A DNA stretch of 64,000 bases from Syntrophotalea carbinolica DSM 2380 (GTDB taxonomy: Bacteria; Desulfobacterota; Desulfuromonadia; Desulfuromonadales; Syntrophotaleaceae): NCBI RefSeq assembly GCF_000012885.1, contig NC_007498.2, positions 1,674,001 to 1,738,000 of the forward strand, written 5' to 3'. The notes under the pieces are model-generated. The model saw only the letters and a program-made list of their open reading frames with translations. It made no database searches and was not told where the DNA came from. Shown one piece after another: positions 39,034 through 48,011 of the stretch. Position numbers and translations under genes: made by a program. Position 1 is the first letter of the stretch. Every line of letters starts with the position of its first letter.

Positions 39034-40371
39034 ATGAATCTGACTGTTATCGGAACCGGTTATGTCGGGCTTGTAACCGGAACCTGTTTTGCTGAAATGG
39101 GAAACACCGTCACGTGTGTCGATACCGATCCCGCCAAGGTCGCCCAGCTTAAGCAGGGGCAGATACCGATTTTTGAGCCTGGTTTGGACGATCTGGTCAA
39201 AAACAATGTCAAGGAAGGGCGGTTACGGTTTACCACTTCGCTTGCCGAGGCTATGGCTGATTCCCATGTTTATTTTATCGCCGTGGGTACTCCATCCAAT
39301 GGTGACGGCAGTGCCGATCTGAGTCAGGTGCTGGGAGTTGCGCGTGAAATTGGTGAACATATGCGGGATTACAGCGTGGTGGTCGATAAATCGACGGTCC
39401 CGGTGGGTACCGCTGAAAAGGTTCGTGACGTTATCGAAACAGAACTGGCTCAGCGCGGCGAAACTATCCCTTTCGATGTGGTCAGTAATCCCGAGTTTCT
39501 CAAGGAGGGGGCTGCCATTGAGGATTTCATGCGTCCCGACCGGATCATCGTCGGTACCGACAGCGACCCCGCCCGCGATATCATGCGCCAGCTTTACGCT
39601 CCCTTCAACATGAACCGGGATCGCACCCTGTACATGGGGGTACGGGATGCCGAAATGACCAAATATGCCGCCAATGCCATGTTGGCGACCAAGATTTCCT
39701 TTATTAATGAAATCGCCGGCCTTTGCGATATGCTCCATGTCGATGTCGAGAATGTCCGTCTAGGTATCGGCTCCGACTCACGCATCGGGTATTCTTTCAT
39801 TTACCCTGGCTGCGGATACGGCGGCTCCTGTTTTCCCAAGGACGTCAAGGCCATTATCCATCTGGCGGAAAGCTGTAAATTCGAGCCGAAAGTCCTGCGC
39901 TCCGTGGAAGAGCGTAACCAGCATCAGCGCCGTGTCCTCTATCTTAAGATCCGGGAGCGTTTTGGCGAGGATCTCAGCGGTCTGACCTTCGGTATGTGGG
40001 GGCTGGCATTTAAACCGGGCACCGACGATCTGCGCGAAGCCCCCGCCGTGGTGCTGTTGCATGAACTCATCGGCGCCGGTGCCAGGGTGCGTGCTTATGA
40101 TCCCGTGGCCATGGAAGCCGCTCGCCAACAGTTGCCCAAGGCCTGGTTCGATAACGGTGATTTGATCCTGGCCACCCATCAGTACGATGCTCTGCAGGAT
40201 GTTGATGCCATGGTTCTGGTTACCGAGTGGAAACCCTTTCGCACTCCCGATTTCCATGCCATGCACAAGCTTATGAAACAACCCGTGATCTTCGACGGCC
40301 GCAATCAGTACGAACCGCAAAGTGCCAAACAGGCCGGATTCGAGTATGTGGGGATCGGTCGAAAAAGCTAA
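39034..40371 (+). CDS. ugd: UDP-glucose 6-dehydrogenase
   Basis: Makes UDP-glucuronate from UDP-glucose with two NAD. The 445-residue product has the N-terminal GTGYVGLVTG, NPEFLKEG near 155 and the catalytic Cys in YPGCGYGGSCFPKD (about 268). ATGAGGA lies upstream of the ATG. Its product feeds the next gene, an epimerase, giving a UDP-galacturonate route for polysaccharide. Confidence 0.95.
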   Translation: MNLTVIGTGYVGLVTGTCFAEMGNTVTCVDTDPAKVAQLKQGQIPIFEPGLDDLVKNNVKEGRLRFTTSLAEAMADSHVYFIAVGTPSNGDGSADLSQVLGVAREIGEHMRDYSVVVDKSTVPVGTAEKVRDVIETELAQRGETIPFDVVSNPEFLKEGAAIEDFMRPDRIIVGTDSDPARDIMRQLYAPFNMNRDRTLYMGVRDAEMTKYAANAMLATKISFINEIAGLCDMLHVDVENVRLGIGSDSRIGYSFIYPGCGYGGSCFPKDVKAIIHLAESCKFEPKVLRSVEERNQHQRRVLYLKIRERFGEDLSGLTFGMWGLAFKPGTDDLREAPAVVLLHELIGAGARVRAYDPVAMEAARQQLPKAWFDNGDLILATHQYDALQDVDAMVLVTEWKPFRTPDFHAMHKLMKQPVIFDGRNQYEPQSAKQAGFEYVGIGRKS

Positions 40372-40407
40372 GGATTGAAGTATCCGTAAGCATGTTCTAT
40401 AGTCTTC

Positions 40408-40461
40408 AGGGACAAGGTGTGAATTCTGCCTGCCGCGGGAATGCCTTGTCCCTCTTTTTTT
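40408..40461 (+). terminator. intrinsic terminator between ugd and the epimerase
   Basis: AGGGACAAGG (40408-40417) pairs with CCTTGTCCCT (40444-40453) over a 26-base loop, followed by CTTTTTTTT. A second internal terminator of the cassette. Confidence 0.8.
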
Positions 40462-40520
40462 AGACCTGTCGGCACTGGATCACGAGCAGGCGCGGACAGT
40501 TTTATGTTGGGGAGTTTTTT

Positions 40521-41531
40521 ATGGCGAAAATTTTAGTGACGGGCGCTGCCGGTTTTATCGGTTTTCACCTGGCGAAGGTACTTCTCGAGCGGGGTGACGA
40601 TGTCGTCGGTCTGGACAATCTCAATGATTACTACGACGTCAGCCTTAAGCAGGCCCGTTTGGCCCAGCTCGAAGGTTTGAGCCGCTTCCGTTTTATCAAA
40701 TGCGACCTGGCTGATCGTGAAGGGATAGCGAGGCTGTTTCGTGAGGAAAAGTTCGATCGGGTGGTCAATCTGGCGGCGCAGGCGGGGGTGCGCTATTCCC
40801 TTAAAAATCCTCATGCTTACGTCGACAGCAATCTGGTCGGTTTTGTAAATATTCTCGAAGGCTGCCGTCATAACGATGTGAAACACCTGGTCTACGCTTC
40901 ATCTTCCTCGGTGTACGGCGCCAATACCAGCATGCCGTTTTCCATCCATCACAATGTCGATCACCCGGTTTCGCTTTACGCCGCCTCCAAAAAAGCCAAC
41001 GAACTGATGGCCCACACCTATGCCCATCTGTACCGTCTGCCGGTAACCGGGTTGCGGTTTTTCACCGTGTACGGCCCGTGGGGACGTCCTGATATGGCCC
41101 TGTTTCTTTTCAGCAAGGCGATTCTCGAAGGCCGTCCGATCGACGTTTTCAATTACGGCAAGATGCAGCGCGATTTTACCTATATCGACGATATCGTCGA
41201 AGGCGTGGTGCGTACCCTCGATCATACCGCCTTCAGCAACCCCGATTGGAGTGGGGACCATCCCGATCCTGGCACCAGCAGCGCACCTTACCGTTTGTAC
41301 AATATCGGCAATAACAATCCCGTCGAATTGCTTGCGCTGATCCAGACTCTGGAAAAAGCCCTCGGGAAAACCGCTGAAAAAAATCTGTTGCCCATGCAGC
41401 CGGGCGACGTTCCAGCCACTTACGCCGATGTCGATGACCTGACCCGGGATGTCGGATTCAAACCTTCCACCAGCATCGAGGATGGGGTCGCAAAGTTTGT
41501 GCAGTGGTACAGGGACTATTTTCAGATATGA
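40521..41531 (+). CDS. UDP-glucuronate 4-epimerase
   Basis: A 336-residue extended short-chain dehydrogenase close to CapI/LpsL, converting UDP-glucuronate to UDP-galacturonate. It has [39 protein letters not shown] and the catalytic YAASKKANE. The AGVRYS and NDYYD phrases are typical of glucuronate epimerases. GGGGAG lies upstream. Substrate is inferred from the ugd neighbour as well. Confidence 0.9.
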   Translation: MAKILVTGAAGFIGFHLAKVLLERGDDVVGLDNLNDYYDVSLKQARLAQLEGLSRFRFIKCDLADREGIARLFREEKFDRVVNLAAQAGVRYSLKNPHAYVDSNLVGFVNILEGCRHNDVKHLVYASSSSVYGANTSMPFSIHHNVDHPVSLYAASKKANELMAHTYAHLYRLPVTGLRFFTVYGPWGRPDMALFLFSKAILEGRPIDVFNYGKMQRDFTYIDDIVEGVVRTLDHTAFSNPDWSGDHPDPGTSSAPYRLYNIGNNNPVELLALIQTLEKALGKTAEKNLLPMQPGDVPATYADVDDLTRDVGFKPSTSIEDGVAKFVQWYRDYFQI

Positions 41532-41632
41532 TGGCAGCATGTGCTGTGGAGGTTACGATTTTTACGAAGATAGGTGCGTTGCGCTGGTCGAACCGGAAAT
41601 AACGGACTTTCCGATTGAAAGGATTTCAAAGG

Positions 41633-42595
41633 ATGCCATTAAAGGTTTGGACACGAATCGTTACAATGGCGCTGATCATGGTCCTGTTCGCCCTGGTTGA
41701 TATATCCGCGGAAAAAGAAATACTTTTTCCGGAGATTGCGGCCCTTGCCTTGGGATTCTGGATCATGGAGAAACCGCCCTGGCGGGGGAGCCTGCTGGCT
41801 GTCTGGATGTCGCCGACATTGGCTGCGCTGACCGGGGTTTTGTTGCTGCGATATGTTCCGCTGCCGACCATTTTTCTTATCGGTATGGCCTTTATCCTCG
41901 TGGTTCTGCAATTGAAATTATTGCGCTCCGAGGTTTTTCCTTCCATATCCGCCGCCATTTTGGCCATCATCACCCATGCCACCAGCTGGCTGTATCCTGT
42001 ATCGGTCGGCATCCTGATGGCGATTATCGTGCTCGGCAAAACTTGCCTGGATAAGTTCGGTGAAAAGGGGAGGTTGACAGAGCCGTCGGAAATGTTTGAG
42101 CTGGCCCAAAAGGAAACCGGTCTTGTTTCGGGACTTGCTTATTGGGGAAAGGTTTTTGCGGGGGTGTTGATTATCTCGGCGCTGGCTTTGCAATCCAACT
42201 TCATGTTCATGATAGCCCCACCCCTGATCGTCGGCTTTGTGGAACTGTCGAGACCGGATCAGCCCTTACGAAGCACACCTGCCAAAGCGGTACTGCTGCT
42301 GTTTTTGGCCGCAAGTACGGGAGTACTGTGGTTTTACCTGGTTACCGGCGTTTTTCACGGGCCGCTGTGGCTTTTTTCGGGGCTGGCTCTCGGTACCGTT
42401 TTCTGTTTGTTTTATGTCATGAATGCATCTTTTCCGCCGGTTGCGGCTATCGCTCTGCTACCGGTTCTGGTGCCGGAAATTTATTTCTGGAAATATCCCC
42501 TGCATGTGTTGTTGGGCAGTTCCCTTTTTATATTTATGGGCATATATTTTTTCAGGGAAGTTGCGCAGGAACCCGATTTGATGGCGGAAAATTAA
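41633..42595 (+). CDS. polytopic membrane protein (HPP-like, uncertain)
   Basis: A 320-residue integral membrane protein with about nine hydrophobic segments in two halves. Repeated Pro-Pro phrases (MIAPPLIVGFVEL near 197 and ASFPPVAAIALLP near 270) recall the HPP family, but the HPP motif itself is missing. The ATG at 41633 has AAAGGA nine bases upstream; a TTG at 41615 is in frame. It follows the epimerase by 101 bases. Function is unknown. Confidence 0.6.
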   Translation: MPLKVWTRIVTMALIMVLFALVDISAEKEILFPEIAALALGFWIMEKPPWRGSLLAVWMSPTLAALTGVLLLRYVPLPTIFLIGMAFILVVLQLKLLRSEVFPSISAAILAIITHATSWLYPVSVGILMAIIVLGKTCLDKFGEKGRLTEPSEMFELAQKETGLVSGLAYWGKVFAGVLIISALALQSNFMFMIAPPLIVGFVELSRPDQPLRSTPAKAVLLLFLAASTGVLWFYLVTGVFHGPLWLFSGLALGTVFCLFYVMNASFPPVAAIALLPVLVPEIYFWKYPLHVLLGSSLFIFMGIYFFREVAQEPDLMAEN

Positions 42596-42770
42596 CGTCG
42601 AATCAATCCCTCCACTCAGTTCTGGCAGAATGCCCTTTGCTTCATGTTTTTCAGACAATTCCCCGATATACTTCCTAGGTATCTCTACCGCGGTTTTTGC
42701 GTGAATGGTCAGGTCGACATTTTTCAGCGACATGCTTTTCCGTATCTGCAATCCTTTGTCGGGAGTAGTC

Positions 42771-43343
42771 ATGAAGCAGATAGCCACAGCCGCCGAAGCC
42801 CGTAGACTATTGACCCTGTGGCAAGACAGGGGTGAATGGGCGGATTTGTTGCCTGAAGTACTGGCTTTGCAAGATGTGCCGCAACCTCCGGAATATCACG
42901 GCGAGGGCGATGTGTTGTCCCACACTTTGCTGGCCCTGGACGTTGTGGATGATGATGACGACGAGCGTGTGTTCTGGGCGGTATTGTTTCACGATCTGGG
43001 TAAAGCCACCATGACCCGTTTCGAGGGTGGACGGTGGCGGGCTCGCGGGCATGCCGAATTCGGGGCCGCCATCGCTTTGAGCGTCATGCACCGGCTCGGC
43101 CGCGGCGATATTGCATCGGATGTGGCCTGGCTGGTCAGCCATCATCATTTTTACTTTGGGTGGGGCAAAATCCGCGGGAGCCGATTAAGCAAGCGGCAAT
43201 TGCTCTTTTGTCGGCAACCCCTGTTCCCGCTTTTGATCAGGGTGGCCGAGGCGGACGCCGCGGGTTCCATCGGCATCAGTCGCAAAGGTCGTATGCTAGA
43301 GAGAATCCGGAATCTGGCGGAAGCGGCTCTGGGAGAGCTGTGA
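42771..43343 (+). CDS. HD-domain phosphohydrolase
   Basis: A 190-residue HD-superfamily protein related to the HD part of tRNA nucleotidyltransferases. Metal-binding residues are seen in DVLSHTLLALDVV (His), VLFHDLGK (His-Asp), HAEFGAAIA (His) and LVSHHHFY. The ATG at 42771 follows GGGAG; the frame opens farther upstream at 42705. Substrate is unknown. Confidence 0.8.
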   Translation: MKQIATAAEARRLLTLWQDRGEWADLLPEVLALQDVPQPPEYHGEGDVLSHTLLALDVVDDDDDERVFWAVLFHDLGKATMTRFEGGRWRARGHAEFGAAIALSVMHRLGRGDIASDVAWLVSHHHFYFGWGKIRGSRLSKRQLLFCRQPLFPLLIRVAEADAAGSIGISRKGRMLERIRNLAEAALGEL

Positions 43344-43464
43344 AGATTTTTTGTGGGAGGCATGGTATTGAGAATCTGCCGACTTTGTGCGCATTAAAGA
43401 GGTTCTTCCAGCATGTCTTAAAATAAGCCGGTTCGCCCCCTAACCATGCTAAAATATAGGTGGA

Positions 43465-43692
43465 AGAAGGGGTTGTGGTGCCTCTGGGGTGCCGATACCG
43501 GCAAATGGCGTTCGCCAACACTTGAAAAAAGTGCCCGGTAAGGATTCCGGTGAGCTAGCCCGTCTTGGAGCGGGTCGCCTGAAGGGGTTCCGGAGGGCAC
43601 AAGTGGTTGTCAGGACGAACAACCGTTTGAGTGATGGGCCGGCATCTCCGGAGGTCTGAGGAGGGGTGAGGTCAACAGGAGCGATTTTCATG
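43465..43692 (+). ncRNA. candidate multi-hairpin structured RNA
   Basis: About 230 bases with no gene on either strand but dense pairing. GTGCCTCTGG (43478-43487) pairs with CCGGAGGGCAC (43590-43600) around five short hairpins: 43491-43502, 43506-43517, 43519-43533, 43535-43550 and 43558-43575. Two more follow at 43605-43624 (GGTTGT/ACAACC) and 43639-43651. A 17-bp terminator comes next. The shape recalls HEARO/omega-RNA or a group II intron domain I piece, but no IscB, TnpB or reverse-transcriptase gene adjoins. Identity is unproven. Confidence 0.55.
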
Positions 43693-43729
43693 AAATAAGC
43701 CGAACCGTGCATCACGGTTCGGCTTATTT
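43693..43729. terminator. 17-bp perfect terminator hairpin
   Basis: AAATAAGCCGAACCGTG (43693-43709) and CACGGTTCGGCTTATTT (43713-43729) form a perfect stem with a CAT loop. It would end the RNA candidate on the + strand and the zinc-ribbon gene on the - strand. Confidence 0.88.
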
Positions 43730-43755
43730 ATGAGATCTGTATCCATAGAGTTGTG

Positions 43756-43983
43756 TCAATGATAGCCGCAGCAACTGCCTTGCGGTTTCCCATATACCAT
43801 CTCTTCGATATTTTCGTCCATGGCCTGCTCCAGGTGGGCGATGGTGGTTTCAAACTGACTGGCGGCCAGCCCCTGGTCGCATGCGGGGCAGGTGGAGTAG
43901 GTCTTTTTGAACCAGCTCAGGGGCTGATAGATCGCTGCACCGCAGTAGGGGCAGTCAATGGCAATCATCTCTTCTGCAAGCAC
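43756..43983 (-). CDS. small CPxCG-type zinc-ribbon protein
   Basis: A 75-residue protein with CPYC (about 11-14) and CPAC (about 32-35), a likely zinc ribbon, and a C-terminal SCCGYH. The start is GTG with AAGGAGA eight bases upstream. Many bacteria carry such orphan ribbons; the role is unknown. Convergent with the RNA candidate. Confidence 0.75.
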   Translation of the reverse strand: MLAEEMIAIDCPYCGAAIYQPLSWFKKTYSTCPACDQGLAASQFETTIAHLEQAMDENIEEMVYGKPQGSCCGYH

Positions 43984-44139
43984 GTGTCTATTCTCCTTAA
44001 TGCATAATTGAGCATAAGTGCCCGTCCAGAATTTCTTTAATTGTTACCATAACAGAAACAGTATGCTTTTGGATAGGGGGGTGGTATGGTTGGCAATGCA
44101 GGTAGGTGTTTTCTAACAGAGGTCTAACTCCCAAAGCCT

Positions 44140-44310
44140 TCTCACGCCCGTTCGCTGCGCTCACTCAAGCCGCAAAGCCGCAAAGGAAAACAATAACTGG
44201 GATTTGCTTCTCTTAGCGGCTTTGCGTGAGATAAAGGTTTTGACTTAGATTTGCCGTTGACCTTTTCCAAATGCAAAAAAGTAACTTTGCGTGAGATAGG
44301 GATTAATATA
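44140..44310. repeat. intergenic palindromic repeat
   Basis: CTCACTCAAGCCGCAAAG (from about 44159) faces GCGGCTTTGCGTGAG (44217-44231) as an imperfect inverted repeat, and CTTTGCGTGAGATA occurs again near 44285. The region 43984-44359 holds no gene. The composition resembles widespread dispersed intergenic repeats. Confidence 0.6.
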
Positions 44311-44359
44311 GGATTTTGGCCGGCATTGGCCCTCTTGAAAACAAAAGGACAGTAACAAG

Positions 44360-45166
44360 ATGATGGATACTTCAGCTGAACTCGACGTCGAACTTCGTAA
44401 AGCCACCGTGGAACGCAAAAAAAAGCCGGGGCATCGTTGCCTCGGAAAACAACGTGATGGCGGTTTTGCATTGATCGTCGGAGTGCCCACGGCCTGTTTC
44501 ACCGCGCAGCAGCTACACAGTCTGGCCGATATCGTCGAGCGGTACGCAAGTGTCAGCCACCTTTCCACAGCGCAGAGTATCATCCTCCTGGGGATTTCCA
44601 GGCAAAACTATTACCCGGCCCGCCAGGCGGTTCTGGAGGCCGGTTTTCAGATCCGCTCCGTGGGGCACGACGTTTACCACGCCAAGTGCTGTCCCGGCGC
44701 GGATTTTTCTCCCTTTGGCCTGCAACGCACCTTTTCCCTGGTCACTTATCTGGAAGATACCTTTCGGTGCCTTCCCATGCCGGTGAAGATTAAGATCAGT
44801 GTGTCGGGGTGTGCCAACTGTTGCGCCAATACCCGGCTCAGCGATTTCGGCATTCACGCCACTTCCAAAGGTTGGCGGGTCTATATCGGGGGCAAGATGG
44901 GCCTGGCTCCCGTCGTTGCCCAGATGATTTCCCTGTCGATCTCCACCGACGAGGTGCCCAAGTATCTGGCGGCCATGTTGCGCGCTTACCGGGAACAGGC
45001 TCAGCCTAACGAACGACTCTTTAAAACTATCGATCGCCTCGGTTTCGAAACCTTTAAAAGCGAGATGGAACAGTACCTCGATCAACCCTACGACGATCTC
45101 GCCGCCGAGGCGAAGCAGGCCCGCCTGGCCATGGAGCAGGGGGAGGCCATTGGCCCGGTTGAATAG
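44360..45166 (+). CDS. short siroheme nitrite/sulfite reductase-like protein
   Basis: A 268-residue protein with a ferredoxin-like half domain (about 35-100) and a siroheme-[4Fe-4S] half. The second cluster motif SGCANCCAN (Cys151-x3-Cys155) is intact. The first, KCCPGADFSPFG, has Cys111 but Ser117 where the usual CX5C pattern has the second Cys; Cys110 and Cys154 are extra. It resembles the small assimilatory-type reductases of anaerobes. Role may be sulfite reduction or siroheme handling. The start is one of two adjacent ATGs. Confidence 0.78.
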   Translation: MMDTSAELDVELRKATVERKKKPGHRCLGKQRDGGFALIVGVPTACFTAQQLHSLADIVERYASVSHLSTAQSIILLGISRQNYYPARQAVLEAGFQIRSVGHDVYHAKCCPGADFSPFGLQRTFSLVTYLEDTFRCLPMPVKIKISVSGCANCCANTRLSDFGIHATSKGWRVYIGGKMGLAPVVAQMISLSISTDEVPKYLAAMLRAYREQAQPNERLFKTIDRLGFETFKSEMEQYLDQPYDDLAAEAKQARLAMEQGEAIGPVE

Positions 45167-45215
45167 CGAAACCGAAGACTCGGCGAAAACTTTCTCATTT
45201 CACGGGAGCTGATCC

Positions 45216-45542
45216 ATGAAAAAGTGTCCCTTCTGCGCCGAAGAAATCCAGGACGCAGCCATCAAATGCAAGCACTGCGGCGAGTTTTTGGATGCCTCCA
45301 AAAACCCGCGCCTGGCAGCTGCAGAGATGCCCTGGTATTTCCGGACCTCCACCATCGTGATAGCCCTCGGCTGCGTCGGCCCGCTGGCGCTACCTTTGAT
45401 ATGGTGGCGGCCCAAATTGGCTTTGGCCTGGAAAATCGGCATCACCATCGGTATCCTTCTGCTCAGTTGGGTTTTTTACCTGATCACTGTGGAGGCCTTG
45501 CGTTCTTTGCAGGAGTATTACGAGTTTCTCCATTCGTTGTAG
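45216..45542 (+). CDS. zinc-ribbon membrane protein
   Basis: A 108-residue protein with a double CxxC ribbon (CPFC at 4-7, CKHC at 18-21, a DUF/zinc_ribbon_2 type) followed by two hydrophobic segments at about 45-65 and 72-92. GGAG lies upstream of the ATG. It begins 49 bases after the siroheme protein gene and could be co-transcribed. Function is unknown. Confidence 0.7.
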   Translation: MKKCPFCAEEIQDAAIKCKHCGEFLDASKNPRLAAAEMPWYFRTSTIVIALGCVGPLALPLIWWRPKLALAWKIGITIGILLLSWVFYLITVEALRSLQEYYEFLHSL

Positions 45543-45546
45543 CCCC

Positions 45547-45636
45547 GTAGGATGTGGTGAGCCTGCGAACCGCATCGATCCGTGGTATGCGAGCTGGGTT
45601 GTTTGATGCGGTTCGCTTCGCTCACCGGCATCCTAC
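45547..45636. repeat. left REP pair (BIME) of the RAYT element
   Basis: GTAGGATGTGGTGAGCCTGC onward (45547-45577) is followed by its inverse copy (45605-45636). The same units flank the transposase on the other side. Confidence 0.85.
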
Positions 45637-45717
45637 TTTTTCCCCATCGCATTTTGCGGGTATTAACGAAAATCTGGTGGTGAATCGAATCATTGATGGA
45701 ATGTCGGGAGCGAGGAC

Positions 45718-46257
45718 GTGGCAAACTATCGGCGTACTTATGTTGCTGGAGGACGCTATTTCTTTACCGTCAATTGTGCAGAGCGTCGCAACAATCGAAT
45801 ACTTGTGAACCGGATCGATTTGTTACGGAAGGTTTTTCGCAAGGTGAAGGCCGATCATCCGTTCCATATTGATGCCATCGTTGTTTTGCCGGAGCACCTG
45901 CATTGTATCTGGACTCTCCCGCCGGGGGATTCCGATTACAAAACTCGGTGGAGTCTGATCAAGGCCGGTTTTTCGCGCCAAATAGGCGCTGGGGAATACC
46001 TGTCGGAGAGCCGAGGGAAGAGAGGTGAACGGGGTATTTGGCAGCGTCGCTATTGGGAACATTTTATTCGAGATGATCCGGATTATCGGCGACATGTTGA
46101 TTATATCCATTGGAATCCGGTGAAGCATGGTTGGGTAACGCGGGTGATAGACTGGCCTTATTCAAGCTTTCATGATGGCGTCAAGCGAGGACTTTTCCCA
46201 CCGGATTGGGCAGCGGAGCCTGAAGGAATGTTGGATGTTGGCGAGGCAGGGGATTGA
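45718..46257 (+). CDS. REP-associated tyrosine transposase (RAYT)
   Basis: A 179-residue IS200-like HUH transposase of the TnpA-REP family, thought to mobilise or maintain REP sequences. It has YFFTVNCAERR at the start, the HUH motif PEHLHCIW near 61 and the catalytic Tyr in HVDYIHWNPVKHG near 135. The start is GTG with CGAGGA upstream. It lies between two REP pairs in opposite arrangement, so the element appears complete. Confidence 0.92.
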   Translation: MANYRRTYVAGGRYFFTVNCAERRNNRILVNRIDLLRKVFRKVKADHPFHIDAIVVLPEHLHCIWTLPPGDSDYKTRWSLIKAGFSRQIGAGEYLSESRGKRGERGIWQRRYWEHFIRDDPDYRRHVDYIHWNPVKHGWVTRVIDWPYSSFHDGVKRGLFPPDWAAEPEGMLDVGEAGD

Positions 46258-46282
46258 TTTCTGAATTGTTGACAGAATGTCC

Positions 46283-46377
46283 GATGCGGTTCGCTTCGCT
46301 CACCGGCATCCTACTGTCTTTTGTACCTTTGCAGGCTTGCATGATAGGTAGGATGTGGTGAGGCACGAACCGCATCG
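46283..46377. repeat. right REP pair (BIME) of the RAYT element
   Basis: Inverse REP (46283-46314, GATGCGGTTCGCTTCGCTCA onward) then forward REP (46348-46377, GTAGGATGTGGTGAGGCACG onward), the mirror order of the left pair. Confidence 0.85.
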
Positions 46378-46541
46378 ATTTGCGATTTTCCTGAGGTCAG
46401 ACCAAATGAACCCCCCGGAATGGCGTACCCTTTTTTGAAGATATTTTTTTAAAACCCCCTTGGAAACCGATTTTGGCGGTAAAATTGCCCCGATAAGATT
46501 TACCGGGACCGCTGACAGCGGCTTTAGGAATCGACAGACCT

Positions 46542-48011
46542 ATGATGATCATCCGTTTAACACAGAAACTGGCCAAGAAGATCAAGGTTTTCCCGACAGA
46601 TGCGGCACCCCGCACCGAGAACCCATTCTCCGATTGGACCGCCAATCTTTTTAGTGCCGGGAGGGCTCAGTACATCATTTTGACCCATTCGACCTCCCTT
46701 TACAGCGTGGTTTTCCCTGGCCGGGGCATCAACGACCCGGATCGATTCATCGAGCATGCTCTTTCGGCCATGGGTGAGCAGATGGCGGATGCAAGGTATG
46801 GCGGTGTTTTTGAAAAACACATCGCTCCGCTGGCCGGAAATATCCGGTTTTCCAAAACCGGTGACCGTTGTGTGCTCGGTTCGATGAACGAACTCGTTCA
46901 GCAGGCGAAATGCCGTCTTGCCGACCAATCCTTGGCCTTCGCTGTGAAAGGCTTGAACGAAACACCCATGGGTGCTCTCGAATATCTGTATCCCCGGGAT
47001 GTTCTGGAGAAATTGGCGGACCTGCCTGATGGGGTTGAACCCGGCACCGGAAAGATCCTGCCGTTTCCTGGCGGGCATGGTGGGGAGAAGGACGCGGCGA
47101 TTTTTTCTACAGGGGAAAAGGCGCTCGATACGCAAAAGTCCGAAATTTCAGGCAAGCAATCGAAAACCGCGGTAAAATCGGCGGCGCAAAAGCGTGCGGA
47201 GACGATGAAGTTTCAGAAAGAGATGCTGGCCATGTCCGACCAGTTCCGCAAACCGGCAAGTAAAAAACAACTGCTCGATAGGGCTCAGGAATATATTTAC
47301 GATGCCTGGGAGTCATCTCCGGCCCGAGCTGTCAAACTCGCTCGACAGTCCCTGGAGATTTCACCTGACTGTGCCGATGCCTACGTGTTGTTAGCCGAGC
47401 TTGCGGCGGCAACGATCCGTGAGCGTATCGAACTGTTGCGTCAGGGCGTCACAGCCGGGAGGCGGTCTTTGGGGAAAAGATACTTCAAAGAAAACGAAGG
47501 CCATTTCTGGCTGGAGTTGGATAGCCGCCCTTTTATGCGGGCCACGGCAGCTCTGGCCAGCCTATGCTGGGAGATCGGTCAGGGGGACGAAGCGATAGAA
47601 CTGTGGCGAGAAATGCTACGTCTCAATCCGAACGATCATCAGGGCGTGAGGTATTGGCTCCTGAGTTGTCTTCTGGAACTCCATCGTAATGGGGAGGCGG
47701 AAGAACTGTTGAAATGCTATGCTGGCGATGTCAGTGCCGAGTGGAGTTTCGGCGAGGCTCTGCTGGCTTTCCGAGCGGGTGGCGACACCCCTGCCGCACG
47801 CCGGAAATTTGCCGCGGCGCAAAAGCAAAATCCCCATGTCCTGTCTTATCTGCTTGGTTTGAAAGATATCCCGAAGCGCCAGCCGAAATACATCTCCATT
47901 GGCGACGAGACGGAGGCGGTTTCCTATGCCGCCAGAAACTTGGCCGGATGGGCAAAAACTCCTGGAGCGTTGGAATGGTTGAGAGCACAGCAGAATTGTA
48001 ACTCACTATGA
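46542..48011 (+). CDS. DUF6933-like plus TPR protein
   Basis: A 489-residue protein of two parts. The N-terminal 160 residues (MMIIRLTQKLAKKIKV, SDWTANLF, YIILTHSTSLYSVVF) look like the DUF6933 family. After a linker, residues 230-470 are helical and TPR-like (ARAVKLARQSLEISPDCADAYVLLAEL; GDEAIELWREMLRLNPND). It resembles proteins that pair SEC-C or DUF domains with ST7-like TPR. Function is unknown. It follows the transposase element. Confidence 0.65.
   Translation: MMIIRLTQKLAKKIKVFPTDAAPRTENPFSDWTANLFSAGRAQYIILTHSTSLYSVVFPGRGINDPDRFIEHALSAMGEQMADARYGGVFEKHIAPLAGNIRFSKTGDRCVLGSMNELVQQAKCRLADQSLAFAVKGLNETPMGALEYLYPRDVLEKLADLPDGVEPGTGKILPFPGGHGGEKDAAIFSTGEKALDTQKSEISGKQSKTAVKSAAQKRAETMKFQKEMLAMSDQFRKPASKKQLLDRAQEYIYDAWESSPARAVKLARQSLEISPDCADAYVLLAELAAATIRERIELLRQGVTAGRRSLGKRYFKENEGHFWLELDSRPFMRATAALASLCWEIGQGDEAIELWREMLRLNPNDHQGVRYWLLSCLLELHRNGEAEELLKCYAGDVSAEWSFGEALLAFRAGGDTPAARRKFAAAQKQNPHVLSYLLGLKDIPKRQPKYISIGDETEAVSYAARNLAGWAKTPGALEWLRAQQNCNSL

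Noticed and set aside
43465-43692. Cobalamin, Moco or c-di-GMP riboswitch
   Set aside because: The conserved cores of these classes were not found, and the following gene is on the opposite strand.
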